DNA from: Hypholoma sublateritium FD-334 SS-4
Lineage: Eukaryota; Basidiomycota; Agaricomycetes; Agaricales; Strophariaceae
DNA length: 11,355 nucleotides
NCBI GenBank assembly: GCA_000827495.1
Contig: KN817806.1
Coordinates: 1-11,355, forward strand
Reading direction: 5' to 3'
The notes under the pieces are model-generated. The model did no database searches, had not been told where the DNA came from, and was given only the letters and a program-made list of their open reading frames with translations. The translations under genes were made by a program, and so were the position numbers. This document shows positions 1 to 7,566 of the stretch, piece after piece (position 1 is the stretch's first letter; each line of letters starts with the position of its first letter).

Positions 1-199
1 CAATACCCGTTCTGAGTTTTACTGTCTCTGAGTTTATTAACTGCGTACATATCTGCACGAGTCAATTGCTGTCTGTCACAGTCTCTGAGTAGGTGCTTAT
101 GTCTCTGTTATTTCACTGGAGCTAGCTAGGTCGGGTATCTCCTAGCTCCCCTTGTCTAAATAGTGGAGTACGGCTAAAATCGAAAATCTAGCGGATTTA
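1..199. other. Repeat-rich non-coding left edge
   Basis: No reading frame on the minus strand continues the neighbouring Plavaka coding sequence: all three frames hit stops within about 60 bases of position 199. The stretch has a direct repeat, gtctctgagt, at 24-33 and 81-90, with a shorter copy (gtctctg) at 101-107. It also has a perfect 8-bp inverted repeat, ggagctag/ctagctcc, at 118-125 and 142-149 with a 16-base loop. It could be sub-terminal sequence of a transposon or part of an LTR, but no diagnostic end is visible, so its identity is open. Confidence 0.4.
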
Positions 200-2147
200 C
201 ACGCATAGACCGATTGCAGCCGTATCAACGCGCTGATTGGTTTCCCGTTGTCTATCATTGATTTTTGTGCCAACTTCTGGTATTTTTTCTTTTGGTATTA
301 AGCAACGTGGACATGGATACGAGCCGAGATTGCGAATAGTTGCAAGTAAAACCCTAGAAATGAAATTTGTCTTTGATGCAGAGCAAATATAGTATTGGCT
401 CACTTTTCAGGGTAATCCGCAGAATAAGTGAAGATCCGAGGATAAAATCGACGAAGTAGCCCATCAGGGCACTCAATGACAATACCATGTTCATACGCAA
501 GCATGAACTCTTCATCTAATAGAAGCGCCCAGACGGCGTGCATAACTTCGCGCCGGCAATGGGTTAGAATATCAACCGTTGGTGCTTCACCGGTTATAAC
601 AGAAACATAATCGTGGAAGTCAGCCGGCAACTATAGTAAAGAATATTGACATTAGACATCGTTATTGGGAACAAAGTAGGAAGTGATATATACCTTAGGA
701 ATATAGGCAATGTGATGGCACGATGCAGTCCGGGGTTTACCACGAAGTGATTTAGACTGATTTCCAAAGAACAGGTAGAGTGGCCAGAGAGAAGCGGTGC
801 CGAAGTTTGCTAAATGCGTTGAGTCCGACCAGAACATCAGCGATGCGACGACCCGCTCCAGTCCACATCCAGGCTCTGGAGGGGATTGTTGTAGATTTGC
901 GTGGGCTTCGATCATGGCATTGGAGGAATAAAGTTCGTCATAGACGCGTTGTGCAGGCGAGGTTTTTGAGCTTTTCCAAAACGATTTGAAAGGCGTGTAA
1001 TGGAAGCATTGAGATGTGGGGTCTTCAAACACACTTCGAATAACGGCCGTCAGTGAGCGATGGTGGAGTCCAGGTATTACAAACGTCGGAATGTCATTAT
1101 TGTCATGCTTTTTACCATCCGGCACTTGAATGGTGACGTTAGATTCCTGCCAGCCATCTTTCGGTGAAGTCAGAGGACCTTCGTTAGGCCTGTTTGATTG
1201 AAACCCCATATATTCATCAAGTTTTGCCGTCTCTTTGACGAAGTCGACCCCTATGATGTCCTCCTTTTGGAAAGCATCAGACTGCAGGAAGCGAAACAAT
1301 TTGATACATTCGCCAAGCGACTTCATGGCTGACCCAGTCCACATCCAATTCAGAAGTCCAAAAATGGACGAGTTTGCAAATGGTCCGTTTGGATTGCTGT
1401 CTGGGCCGGTTGGAGCAAGTGTAGGAACAGAGAGACGGGATGTGGGTGTCGGTGCATCAACCGCAGTAGGTGGCGGCTGTGACTCTGCCAAATCTCCAAC
1501 TGTAAGGGTATCATCGGGATTATGCGTTGGAAAGGTTGAGAATTCGCGATACAGCCCAAATTCATTTTGAGTGGTAGTGTAAACTGCATTCGACGTGGCG
1601 GGTAGGGAGGCAGCGACTGGGATGGGACTGCGGCCAGGAGATACAGACTGAATCTGTACGTCAACCACAGGTGTGGGGGGTGCCGGAAGTTGTTCCAATA
1701 TTTTCCATGTGGGTCTTCGTTTTCTAGCAACGCGGCCGGCAGCGTTCAATATGGGGGCCTCATCGGCTGATTCTACTGGGGGGCGTTGCGATGACCGTGG
1801 TTCGTCGATTTCCATTTCCATGGGCGGAAGCTGATCCTGGTCCTCCATGCTGACTTCATTACAGGAGAGCTGATCCAAAGGCTATGTGACGTTGTTTAAT
1901 TTGGGTAAGTAAGGTATAAAAATCAACGAACATATGGTAGCTCGGACAAAGGCAGATTGGATGTATTTGCACGTCGTTTTAGTTCAAGAGCCGCTTGTCG
2001 TTTGCACTCTTTTTTCTTTGTGTAAATGTCAAAGGCATTTCCAGGGACAATTTGCTGTTCCACTTTGAGAATACACTGACTCTCGTGACGTTTGAGACCT
2101 CTCAAGGAGGGATAACCCACATTGCAACCAGTGCAAATGTGACTCAT
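200..2147 (-). CDS. Plavaka-type transposase, N-terminal part (truncated)
   Basis: This is the amino-terminal half of a transposase of the Plavaka group (CMC/CACTA-like DNA transposons of basidiomycetes), which would act in the nucleus on the element's ends. Exons on the minus strand are 2147-1932, 1881-694, 630-404 and 353-200, separated by GT-AG introns of 50, 63 and 50 nt. Phases match throughout and give about 595 codons without a stop. Residues 1-30 hold a zinc-finger-like C-x2-C...H-x4-C cluster (CTGCNVGYPSLRG, then H and C), as family members usually carry at the N-terminus. A low-complexity, proline/acid-rich linker follows. The family core is then recognisable: WSDSTHLANFG (a candidate catalytic Asp), LWPLYLFFGNQSK, CHHIAYIPK, and after the second intron LPADFHDYV. 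Exon 4 has the cysteine motif YPCPRCLIPK. The frame ends at a TAA (197-199) just after RQRETNQRVD, where complete proteins run on for several hundred residues with the rest of the catalytic domain. The first intron's donor (GTTCGT) is weak. I chose the ATG at 2147 because it sits just before the zinc cluster. Confidence 0.85.
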
Positions 2148-2590
2148 GAAGATCAACAATACGAGGAAGTAGTGGGATATCTTGAACTGCCAGTCCGGAA
2201 TCATAGCAAGTATTGGCGGCGCCCCAGTGTTGCAGTCAGACGACAGACAAGACTCGATGTAGTACGCGGCAGTTCTGGGTTGAATGATGAGCTTTGACGA
2301 GTTTGAAGCAAGACAGAGGGATTTGGATGCCGCAGTCTAGTTAGGTATCCTGGAAAATGTGTTAGATGGATGGGGGTATGACAGAGATTCTGAGAGAAAT
2401 CAAAGCTTACAGATGGAATAGAGTAAGGAGTCGCGCCGGGCGTGTGAAATTAATCACGATCAACATTTCAAATTTCAATGTATCAACACTGAAGTGGAGA
2501 CTCGATTGAGATATCATTAATGACTAAAGGTCCTAGTAGTCCCAAGATGTAGATAAAGGCGACCGTAATATATGTATTATATGGGCAGTA
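200..2590 (-). mobile_element. Plavaka (CMC/CACTA-like) DNA transposon remnant
   Basis: The element is called from its transposase coding sequence. It is read on the minus strand, so its 5' side lies to the right. No terminal inverted repeat or target-site duplication could be recognised on either side, and the 3' half of the transposase is absent from the window. The right boundary is a guess: AT-rich, non-coding sequence continues to about 2590 before the character of the sequence changes. The body is either truncated near 200 by deletion or interrupted there by another insertion. Confidence 0.55.
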
Positions 2591-2776
2591 CCGAGGCTGT
2601 TTCTGATCCTCCTTGACTGTGTCTGGACTGCAAGCCTCTGCGACAGTAGAAATTTTACGGTTTGCTCAATGTCGTCTACTGTCAAACCAGGAGGGGGGGA
2701 GGTCGCTGGGCCACCGATGAATGGGATAGCCGCGGGAATAACTTCACTACAGCCAATCCATTAGTTATGTTCAATG
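2205..2776. other. Non-coding stretch upstream of the Plavaka gene
   Basis: About 570 bases without a convincing gene on either strand. It is the 5' flank of the minus-strand Plavaka coding sequence and includes an AT-rich patch around 2565-2585 (atatatgtattatatgg) that could hold a core promoter for that strand, though I cannot assign a TATA box with confidence. A plus-strand ATG near 2669 opens a run of about 30 codons ending in TAG, too short to call. Confidence 0.3.
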
Positions 2777-3232
2777 ATATGTTGACAGATTTCCATACCT
2801 AGACCTGGTTGAAGAGCGAGAGCTTTGGGACGCCCTGGCCGAAGGCTTCGGCCAAAGCATACTGGCCCATAAAGAACGGAATGCAAGAGGTACCTTGACA
2901 GTGCACGGAACTATGTGCACCAGCAAGCTGACTGCTGTTAAATATTCAGTTAGTACAGGTGCAGCAATTTATGTTGGTATAGAAATTCGTACAAGTCACC
3001 GAGGCTCATTATGTTGGCACGCTAATTTCGTCGAGGAAGAGAAGAGACGTGTGACAGTACAACGGTCGAATGTATTCCTCTGGCTTGGCCAAATGTGATG
3101 TACTCGGAGTCGGTGCGAAGGGATATGGGCTATTTTGGGCCACCCTCGCATTTGTCCATGTTTCAGAGAATGCGGGCTCGGAAGCGCTGGATGAAGTCGG
3201 CACCGATGGGAACCGAAGCGTTCCATTAGCCC
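2777..3232 (+). other. Protein-like open segments, unrecognised, possible decayed gene
   Basis: One plus-strand frame is open from just after a TGA (about 2776) to a TGA at 3096-3098, about 107 codons, and contains a protein-like stretch beginning PYLDLVEERELWDALAEG. It lacks an early ATG but is preceded by a possible acceptor (gttgacag, ending near 2786). A good donor-acceptor pair inside it would be 2890/2958. In a second frame, a run ending at a TAG at 3224-3226 reads PLAWPNVMYSESVRRDMGYF and later FQRMRARKRWMKSAPMG. A third frame is also open over 3060-3250. I recognise no family. It may be leftover exons of a decayed gene, upstream exons of the plus-strand gene at 3320, or chance open frames. 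Confidence 0.25.
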
Positions 3233-3286
3233 ATACGGCGACAGGTTGAATGAATCTGAACGTCCCTGGAGATGTCTTCTGCTATG

Positions 3287-3294
3287 TATAAAAT
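3287..3294 (+). promoter_or_regulatory. TATA-box-like site
   Basis: The octamer TATAAAAT lies 25 bases before the ATG at 3320. This fits a core promoter for the two-exon gene, but implies a very short 5' leader. In an AT-rich intergenic sequence the match could be chance. Confidence 0.35.
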
Positions 3295-3319
3295 ATGTGT
3301 ATTTCCGGTGTAAGTTTCG

Positions 3320-3863
3320 ATGAGTGAATTCAACGAAATGCCCAATTCGGATGATAGCTCTCTACATCTTAATCCTCGTTTAACCCCAGACCCAGAATTT
3401 CCTGATGTTAGAGTAGGCAACGACGCCCCACTCCTGTCATTGCCACCTCGAGCGACCCACCTCAACCGCTATCACAATATGACAATCTACCCACAGCTTC
3501 GTAATGACCAGAGTTGGGAAACAAGTATTTCGGACCGCGCGACTGCTTTGCACACTTCCAAAGTGCCCAACAAATCGCCTACAGGTCCTGCTCGAATCGC
3601 TAGTAAAAAGGTAGGTATATTGCTGCATTTTCCTTGTGCCCCAAGACTAATATCCTATTCAGCGACAGCGCTACGATCAAAATACAGAAGGGTCGCCTCA
3701 GCCAAAGAGGCAGCGCAAGTCGGATGTCGAGGATAACCGCATAGCGGATGGTTTATTACGTATTACTGAGTGTCTTGAAAGGATGGCGGAGGAAGCAAGG
3801 TTGGAGAGGCAAATATTCAGAGAAACATTAGAAAACATGAACCGCATATGCAGCCGAAAGTAA
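3320..3863 (+). CDS. Small basic coiled-coil-ended protein, two exons, function unknown
   Basis: Exons 3320-3610 and 3663-3863 are joined by a 52-nt intron (GTAGGT...TTCAG) in phase 0, giving about 163 residues ending at TAA. Without splicing the frame stops at about 3736 in unlike sequence, whereas the spliced frame runs on as clearly helical protein, so I favour the intron. Residues 1-90 are Ser/Pro/Asn-rich and look disordered. Splicing creates a basic cluster, SKKRQRYDQ, followed by PKRQRKSD, which together resemble a bipartite nuclear localisation signal. The last ~40 residues (from DGLLRITECLERMAEEARLE) form a charged heptad-like helix, probably a coiled coil. A disordered N-part, basic patch and terminal coiled coil are common in nuclear regulators and transposon accessory proteins of fungi, but I do not recognise the family. 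Earlier exons in 2777-3232 are possible. It converges with the minus-strand gene at 4130. Confidence 0.55.
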
Positions 3864-4129
3864 TGTACATAGAGCATTCTGTTTGTTATATCGTACAAGC
3901 GCGAAGAGAGACATGGTGGCTACAAGGTCTGCGTGCCCTGGTTTCAATCTGTCGTATAGTTATTTATCGCAATTGACTGCCTCCACGAAGTCATCGGGTG
4001 TTTTTGTCATAATATACGCTCTTTGAATATATGATTAGAGACAAAAATCGACAGCTTAATGGGTTGACATGAAAAGCAGGAATGCAGACGGCTATTGAAT
4101 TTCCGACAATCTATATAACCTGGTCTACT
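3864..4129. other. Convergent intergenic region
   Basis: AT-rich 266-base gap between the stop of the plus-strand gene and the stop of the minus-strand viroplasmin-domain gene. It would carry the 3' ends of both transcripts. No coding or structured feature is apparent. Confidence 0.4.
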
Positions 4130-5159
4130 TTATTTCCTATTCTTGTTGGCAGTCTGCTCAATCTTAGATTTGACTTTTTTAGCAGATTGGACGGTGGTGG
4201 AAGACTGTTGTGCGCGTTTCCGTGATGATTGTCTGAGGGTTGGGCCTGAGGATTTACGCCTGTGGTTAGATGCAGCGGCCGACGAGGCAAATTGAGCCCT
4301 GCAATGCTTCGAGCTGCTCGCGCAAGGCGCCACTTCTGCTTTGATTGGGGAGTCAAGGTGGGTATCCGTTGCGGCATCGTACGTCTGTCGCAGGTAGGCG
4401 CCGTCCTTGCCCTCCAGGACTTCGAAGCAATCATAAACCTTCACAATCTTCTTGGGATACGTGGCCTCAATTTCGCTATCACTGTCGTAGTCAGATACGT
4501 CGATTGCACTATTACTGTCGCAGTCGGACACGTCGATGACTGGGGGAATCCGCTGCTTGGAAACCGAGGGAGGCGATGTTGGGGCGCCGGAAATTGACGG
4601 CTGCACAACAGGGGTCTGGTTCTCGGATACAAGATTACAGGCCACAGGAGGTGTTCCAAGAGAGGATTGCAGAGCTGGTGCCCTGGTCGTCGAGCGGCGC
4701 GTTGCGGCAGATGTATCCCAGATCTCCTCGCGCAGCAAACAGATAGTCCCACCCTGATAAGCGAGGTCCCAGAGTTTAATGGCCTGCTTCCAAGTCTTGC
4801 ATGTTACCCATTGGGCCGAGGCAATCATATCGACAGAACGGTGAACTTCCGCCCTATTTTGATGCGATGAGTGGGGTAAAGAGGAGAAAAGCCATTGAAA
4901 CTTACAGATCATGGAAGATGCCGACTGCTAAGCCCCTGGTAACGACGTAGTATTCGCGCCCGGGATACCATCCCGTAGGTTCTACAAGCTGTGAGGTCTC
5001 GACGATATGCAGGTGGGAGTGGTTGAAAGCGCCTTTAGCATTCAACTCGTCAGAGTCATATTCTTCTTCGCAAGTAGGCCGAGCATTGGAATTCGAGGGA
5101 TTATTCGACCGGCGCTTCGAGCTGAAAAGTGGTGATCTGAAGACCCGAATGTCCTCCAT
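4130..5159 (-). CDS. RNase H1 N-terminal-like (viroplasmin-type) domain protein
   Basis: Exons 5159-4906 and 4853-4130 flank a 52-nt GT-AG intron (GTAAGT...AATAG) and encode about 325 residues. The domain spans the junction. Exon 1 ends with GREYYVVTRGLAVGIFHDL, and exon 2 continues with AEVHRSVDMIASAQWVTCKT and then WKQAIKLWDLAYQGG. This is the pattern of the RNase H1 N-terminal/viroplasmin fold: a YYVV strand, a GIF-x-D turn, and an aromatic-rich W-x2-A-x3-W helix. In RNase H1 this fold binds RNA-DNA hybrids or double-stranded RNA. No RNase H catalytic domain follows. Instead there is a Ser/Thr-rich linker, two acidic repeats (IDVSDCDSNSA and IDVSDYDSDSE), a short folded-looking block (KKIVKVYDCFEVLEGKDG) and a Lys/Arg/Ser-rich tail ending KKVKSKIEQTANKNRK that could be a nuclear signal. 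The ATG at 5159 is chosen for its CCATGGAG context; an in-frame ATG about 30 bases further upstream is the alternative. Such proteins are common orphan-like genes in Agaricomycetes; the cellular role here is unknown. Confidence 0.7.
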
Positions 5160-5569
5160 GGTTTGACAAAGGGGGCGACTGAGGCGCATGCTGAAATATG
5201 TCCCTTTTAAGCCCCAATCAAATGCTACATTTGCCGAGATTTGTATCCATAATTGACAGTATCCCGGCGTATTATGGGATAGTTTGGGAACGATTCGGAA
5301 GCGATGTCGCCTCAAGGGTGACTCTGAGTCAGAGGTTGAAGGTCTTGACTCGATTTGTCACAAGAGTCGCTACTGGACAATTAATGGAGATTGCGCTTCA
5401 ACTGTTGAGTGATGCGCCTTCGGTGGGAAGAGGGTTTGCATTGGTGGCGACCAAATGCACCAGGTTCAATGCGAGATATGGGCGGCGGCTGAGAGTATTT
5501 TGAACAGGTATCGGATGCCTCAAAATGTTTCTATAGAGCACCGAAGTAACAGTCAGCATGGTGACTCCC
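5160..5569. other. Intergenic region upstream of the viroplasmin-domain gene
   Basis: No supported gene. A plus-strand open frame of 101 codons starts at 5198, but it has no recognisable domain and lies divergent to the minus-strand gene where a promoter is expected. A TTAAAAG run read on the minus strand near 5205-5212 is TATA-like and would serve that gene. Confidence 0.3.
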
Positions 5570-6210
5570 GGTAGCAAGGTATATGGGTGTAAAAAGCTGC
5601 AGCACCGTCAGCAAATATTCATTGCATCAACGATCAGTTGGAGCCCACCTTTGCTGGCCGGAGACAGCCAGTGATTCTCTCGCAACCTTCAGCAGCTCGC
5701 CGACGTTGTGCAGTGGCCTTGTGCTCGGGAATCGACAGGTCTCACCCGTCGGTCATCGCCCACTCGTACACGCCAAACACGCCTTCGGACTCGAGCGCCT
5801 TGAAGATCCCGACACACACGCCACACGGCGGAGCGTGGACCATGACGTACACTGCACACGAAAAGCATCAGCACACCGAAAACCACAGCCGGCGGCACGC
5901 ATACCTGCATCGAAGGAGTTCTCGCCGAACTGCTTCGAGACCTTTACAACATCGTCCTTCACAAACAAGACCTGCCCTTCGAGGCCCGCCTTCGTTGTAT
6001 ACTTGCGCGCGCGCTGCATCTGGAAGTCCTTGTTGTTCAGCCCGATGATCTCGCGGTCCATGAACTGCGCGTGCTCACGCACGGGCCCGCCGTTGCTGGC
6101 CCCGACGGTGGGCATGCGAATCCTGGGGCGCAGCGTCATCTGGTAGTGCCCGAGCCGCGCCAGTGACGGGAGGAATGCCTCGCCTTTGTAGAAGCGTGGG
6201 AAGTGTATCA
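5570..6210 (-). pseudogene. ERG6: Degenerate fragment of sterol 24-C-methyltransferase (ERG6)
   Basis: ERG6 is the SAM-dependent methyltransferase of ergosterol synthesis that adds the C-24 methyl to zymosterol. ERG6 motifs appear in order on the minus strand. From about 6205: HFPRFYKGEAFLPSLAR, then HYQ...LRPRIRM; then GGPVREHAQF...IIGLNNKDFQMQRARKY, VLFVKDD, FGENSFDA; after a 53-nt intron (5904-5852) VYVMVHAP and GVFGVYEWAMTDG. The frame then meets TGA (5744-5742) where the family has Trp, and beyond it DLSIPEHKATAQ still matches. Next, in another frame at 5707, comes the C-terminal block VGELLKVARESLAVSGQQ, a 52-nt intron (5648-5597), then LFTPIYL ending near 5573. About 100 codons between SIPEHK and VGELLK are missing. 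The SAM-binding GCGxGG motif reads GASNGG here, a few residues are lost after VYVM, and the last junction is one base out of frame. The N-terminal ~80-100 residues are absent. Kept introns argue for a DNA-level copy, not a reverse-transcribed one. It cannot make an active enzyme. Confidence 0.8.
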
Positions 6211-7202
6211 GAGGACAAGCCTGACGACAGGCTTTGTGTTTCGGCCGCCCCGCGGGCGGATGCCCTCGTCAAGGCAGTGGTAGGCGGTGGAGAGTCAAAT
6301 TGCGCAGCCGGAGAGACAAGGAGGGGGGTGGGGGTTTCCAGCCTTGGAACCTTCGGACCAGGTAAGGTGGCAAAATCAAGGTGCGGGGCGCGCGCGTGAA
6401 TTCTGGAGATGGTCTTGCTTTCTGTGCGCGATGACGACCGCCTTTCGCCGGCAAAGCCCTGCGGGTGCGCAGCCCTTACAGAGGCACTTTTCCTGGTCAA
6501 ATTCTGTCAGGTTACAGGTAACCATGTGCAGGATCATACTGGCTTACCATAGCGGGGGGCATGCCTAGCAAAATCGGGTGTAGCAAACGACAGTCAGACG
6601 CCCTGAAAAGGAGGCACCCAGATTCAGGGAGTCCAGAGCTGGCCTTGCCGCGGACACTCCCCGGTGCGATGAACCTGCGTTGTTTCCAGCCGACGAGACA
6701 GTGAAAAAGCGGCGGGAGATTCGGATGGCAGAGTCATCAATAGGGAGAGCGGTCCTGGAACGAGATTGCAAAGGAAAGCACCCAGATGCAAGCTGTTTAG
6801 GAGGGCCCGTTCGGCCTGCCTTGTAAGCACACAATGCAGGCCAGGGAAGAGGTCTCTGCGTTGGAAGCACCCATCGCAAAGTTGGATAAGGAAGAGAGCG
6901 TGGCCTGTCAATTTCGCCAAGTCCATTTGAAACTCCGACTATTAAAGCTCCGCCACAAACTCAAGTCATGCGCGCTGATCCCACCTGCCTTCCCCCAGGC
7001 TCTCTCCCTACGCTGGGTGCTTCCAGTGCAGGTCGCAGGGGCGGGGATGTCTTGAGGGCTGGGCCGGGTGTCCAGCCATGCCCTCGAGCACTCTCATGCA
7101 TCAGACTACACATCTGTATGCGTCTACGCGCCGGCCATTGGGGCCCACCGCCCACGTCAAATTCGAAATCGCCTCGGCTGGGGGTACCATATATCCCCTG
7201 AT
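6211..7202. other. GC-rich stretch without a recognised gene
   Basis: This region is visibly richer in G and C than the transposon bodies and carries overlapping open frames on both strands, as GC-rich DNA does by chance. None shows a domain I recognise and none continues ERG6 upstream. A short motif, ggaagcaccca and variants, recurs near 6612, 6774 and 6863 and is inverted at 7014. It may be flanking host DNA copied with the ERG6 fragment, or an unrecognised decayed sequence. Confidence 0.35.
6862..7025. repeat. Inverted repeat, 12-bp perfect core
   Basis: TGGAAGCACCCA at 6862-6873 is the exact reverse complement of TGGGTGCTTCCA at 7014-7025, with partial similarity continuing several bases on both sides. 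Looser plus-strand copies lie at about 6611-6620 and 6774-6784. The 140-base spacer argues against a simple hairpin; it is more likely a dispersed repeat unit or the end of a small degenerate element. Confidence 0.45.
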
Positions 7203-7566
7203 TGTCCAGCGTGCTGCCCGGCCAGTCAGGGGTCCATCGTACTCAACCTATGCTGTTAGTTTTAAACATCAAGAAGTGGTAGCTGCCACGCTATGTTCAA
7301 ATATCCACAGGGGAAACTGCCGAAGCCACTGGGAAGTTTCCCAAAAGCCAATTTTTATATATAATAAATGTATCCAGATAAACTTGAAGGCTTCTACTGG
7401 GAAATTGCCCACATGTTCACCTGGAAACGCACAGAACTGCTCGGATAATATGCCATTGCAAGCGGCAATGCAGTTTCCGAGATGCCGTTCACGCCGATCA
7501 CATGCTCAAAATATTAACGGGCCGCACATTGAATATTTGAAGCTATATCAAATAAATATATGGAGT
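7203..7566. repeat. Repeat cluster in the 3' flank of the KDZ gene
   Basis: A perfect hairpin has arms gggaaact (7311-7318) and agtttccc (7335-7342). An imperfect direct repeat of 18 bases lies at 7326-7343 and 7394-7411 (15 of 18 identical). A second inverted copy, ggaaactgc (7312-7320) and gcagtttcc (7470-7478), and a small palindrome cattgc/gcaatg around 7454-7470 are also present. The stretch is otherwise AT-rich and non-coding. Its place just beyond the transposase stop codon is where sub-terminal or terminal repeats of the element would lie, but no partner was seen at the right side. Confidence 0.4.

Noticed and set aside
780..1570. Plus-strand open frames (69 and 111 codons)
   Set aside because: They lie antisense to the well-supported Plavaka exon 2 and have no recognisable content.
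5198..5503. Plus-strand open frame of 101 codons
   Set aside because: No domain, low-complexity-free but unrecognised, and located in the probable promoter region of the minus-strand gene; not enough to call a gene.
5583..6146. Plus-strand open frames of 187 and 136 codons
   Set aside because: They are shadows opposite the ERG6 relic, which explains the sequence on the minus strand.
6075..6500. Minus-strand 141-codon frame rich in Ala, Pro and Arg
   Set aside because: Composition is typical of an off-frame reading of GC-rich DNA, and it overlaps the ERG6 relic in a different frame.
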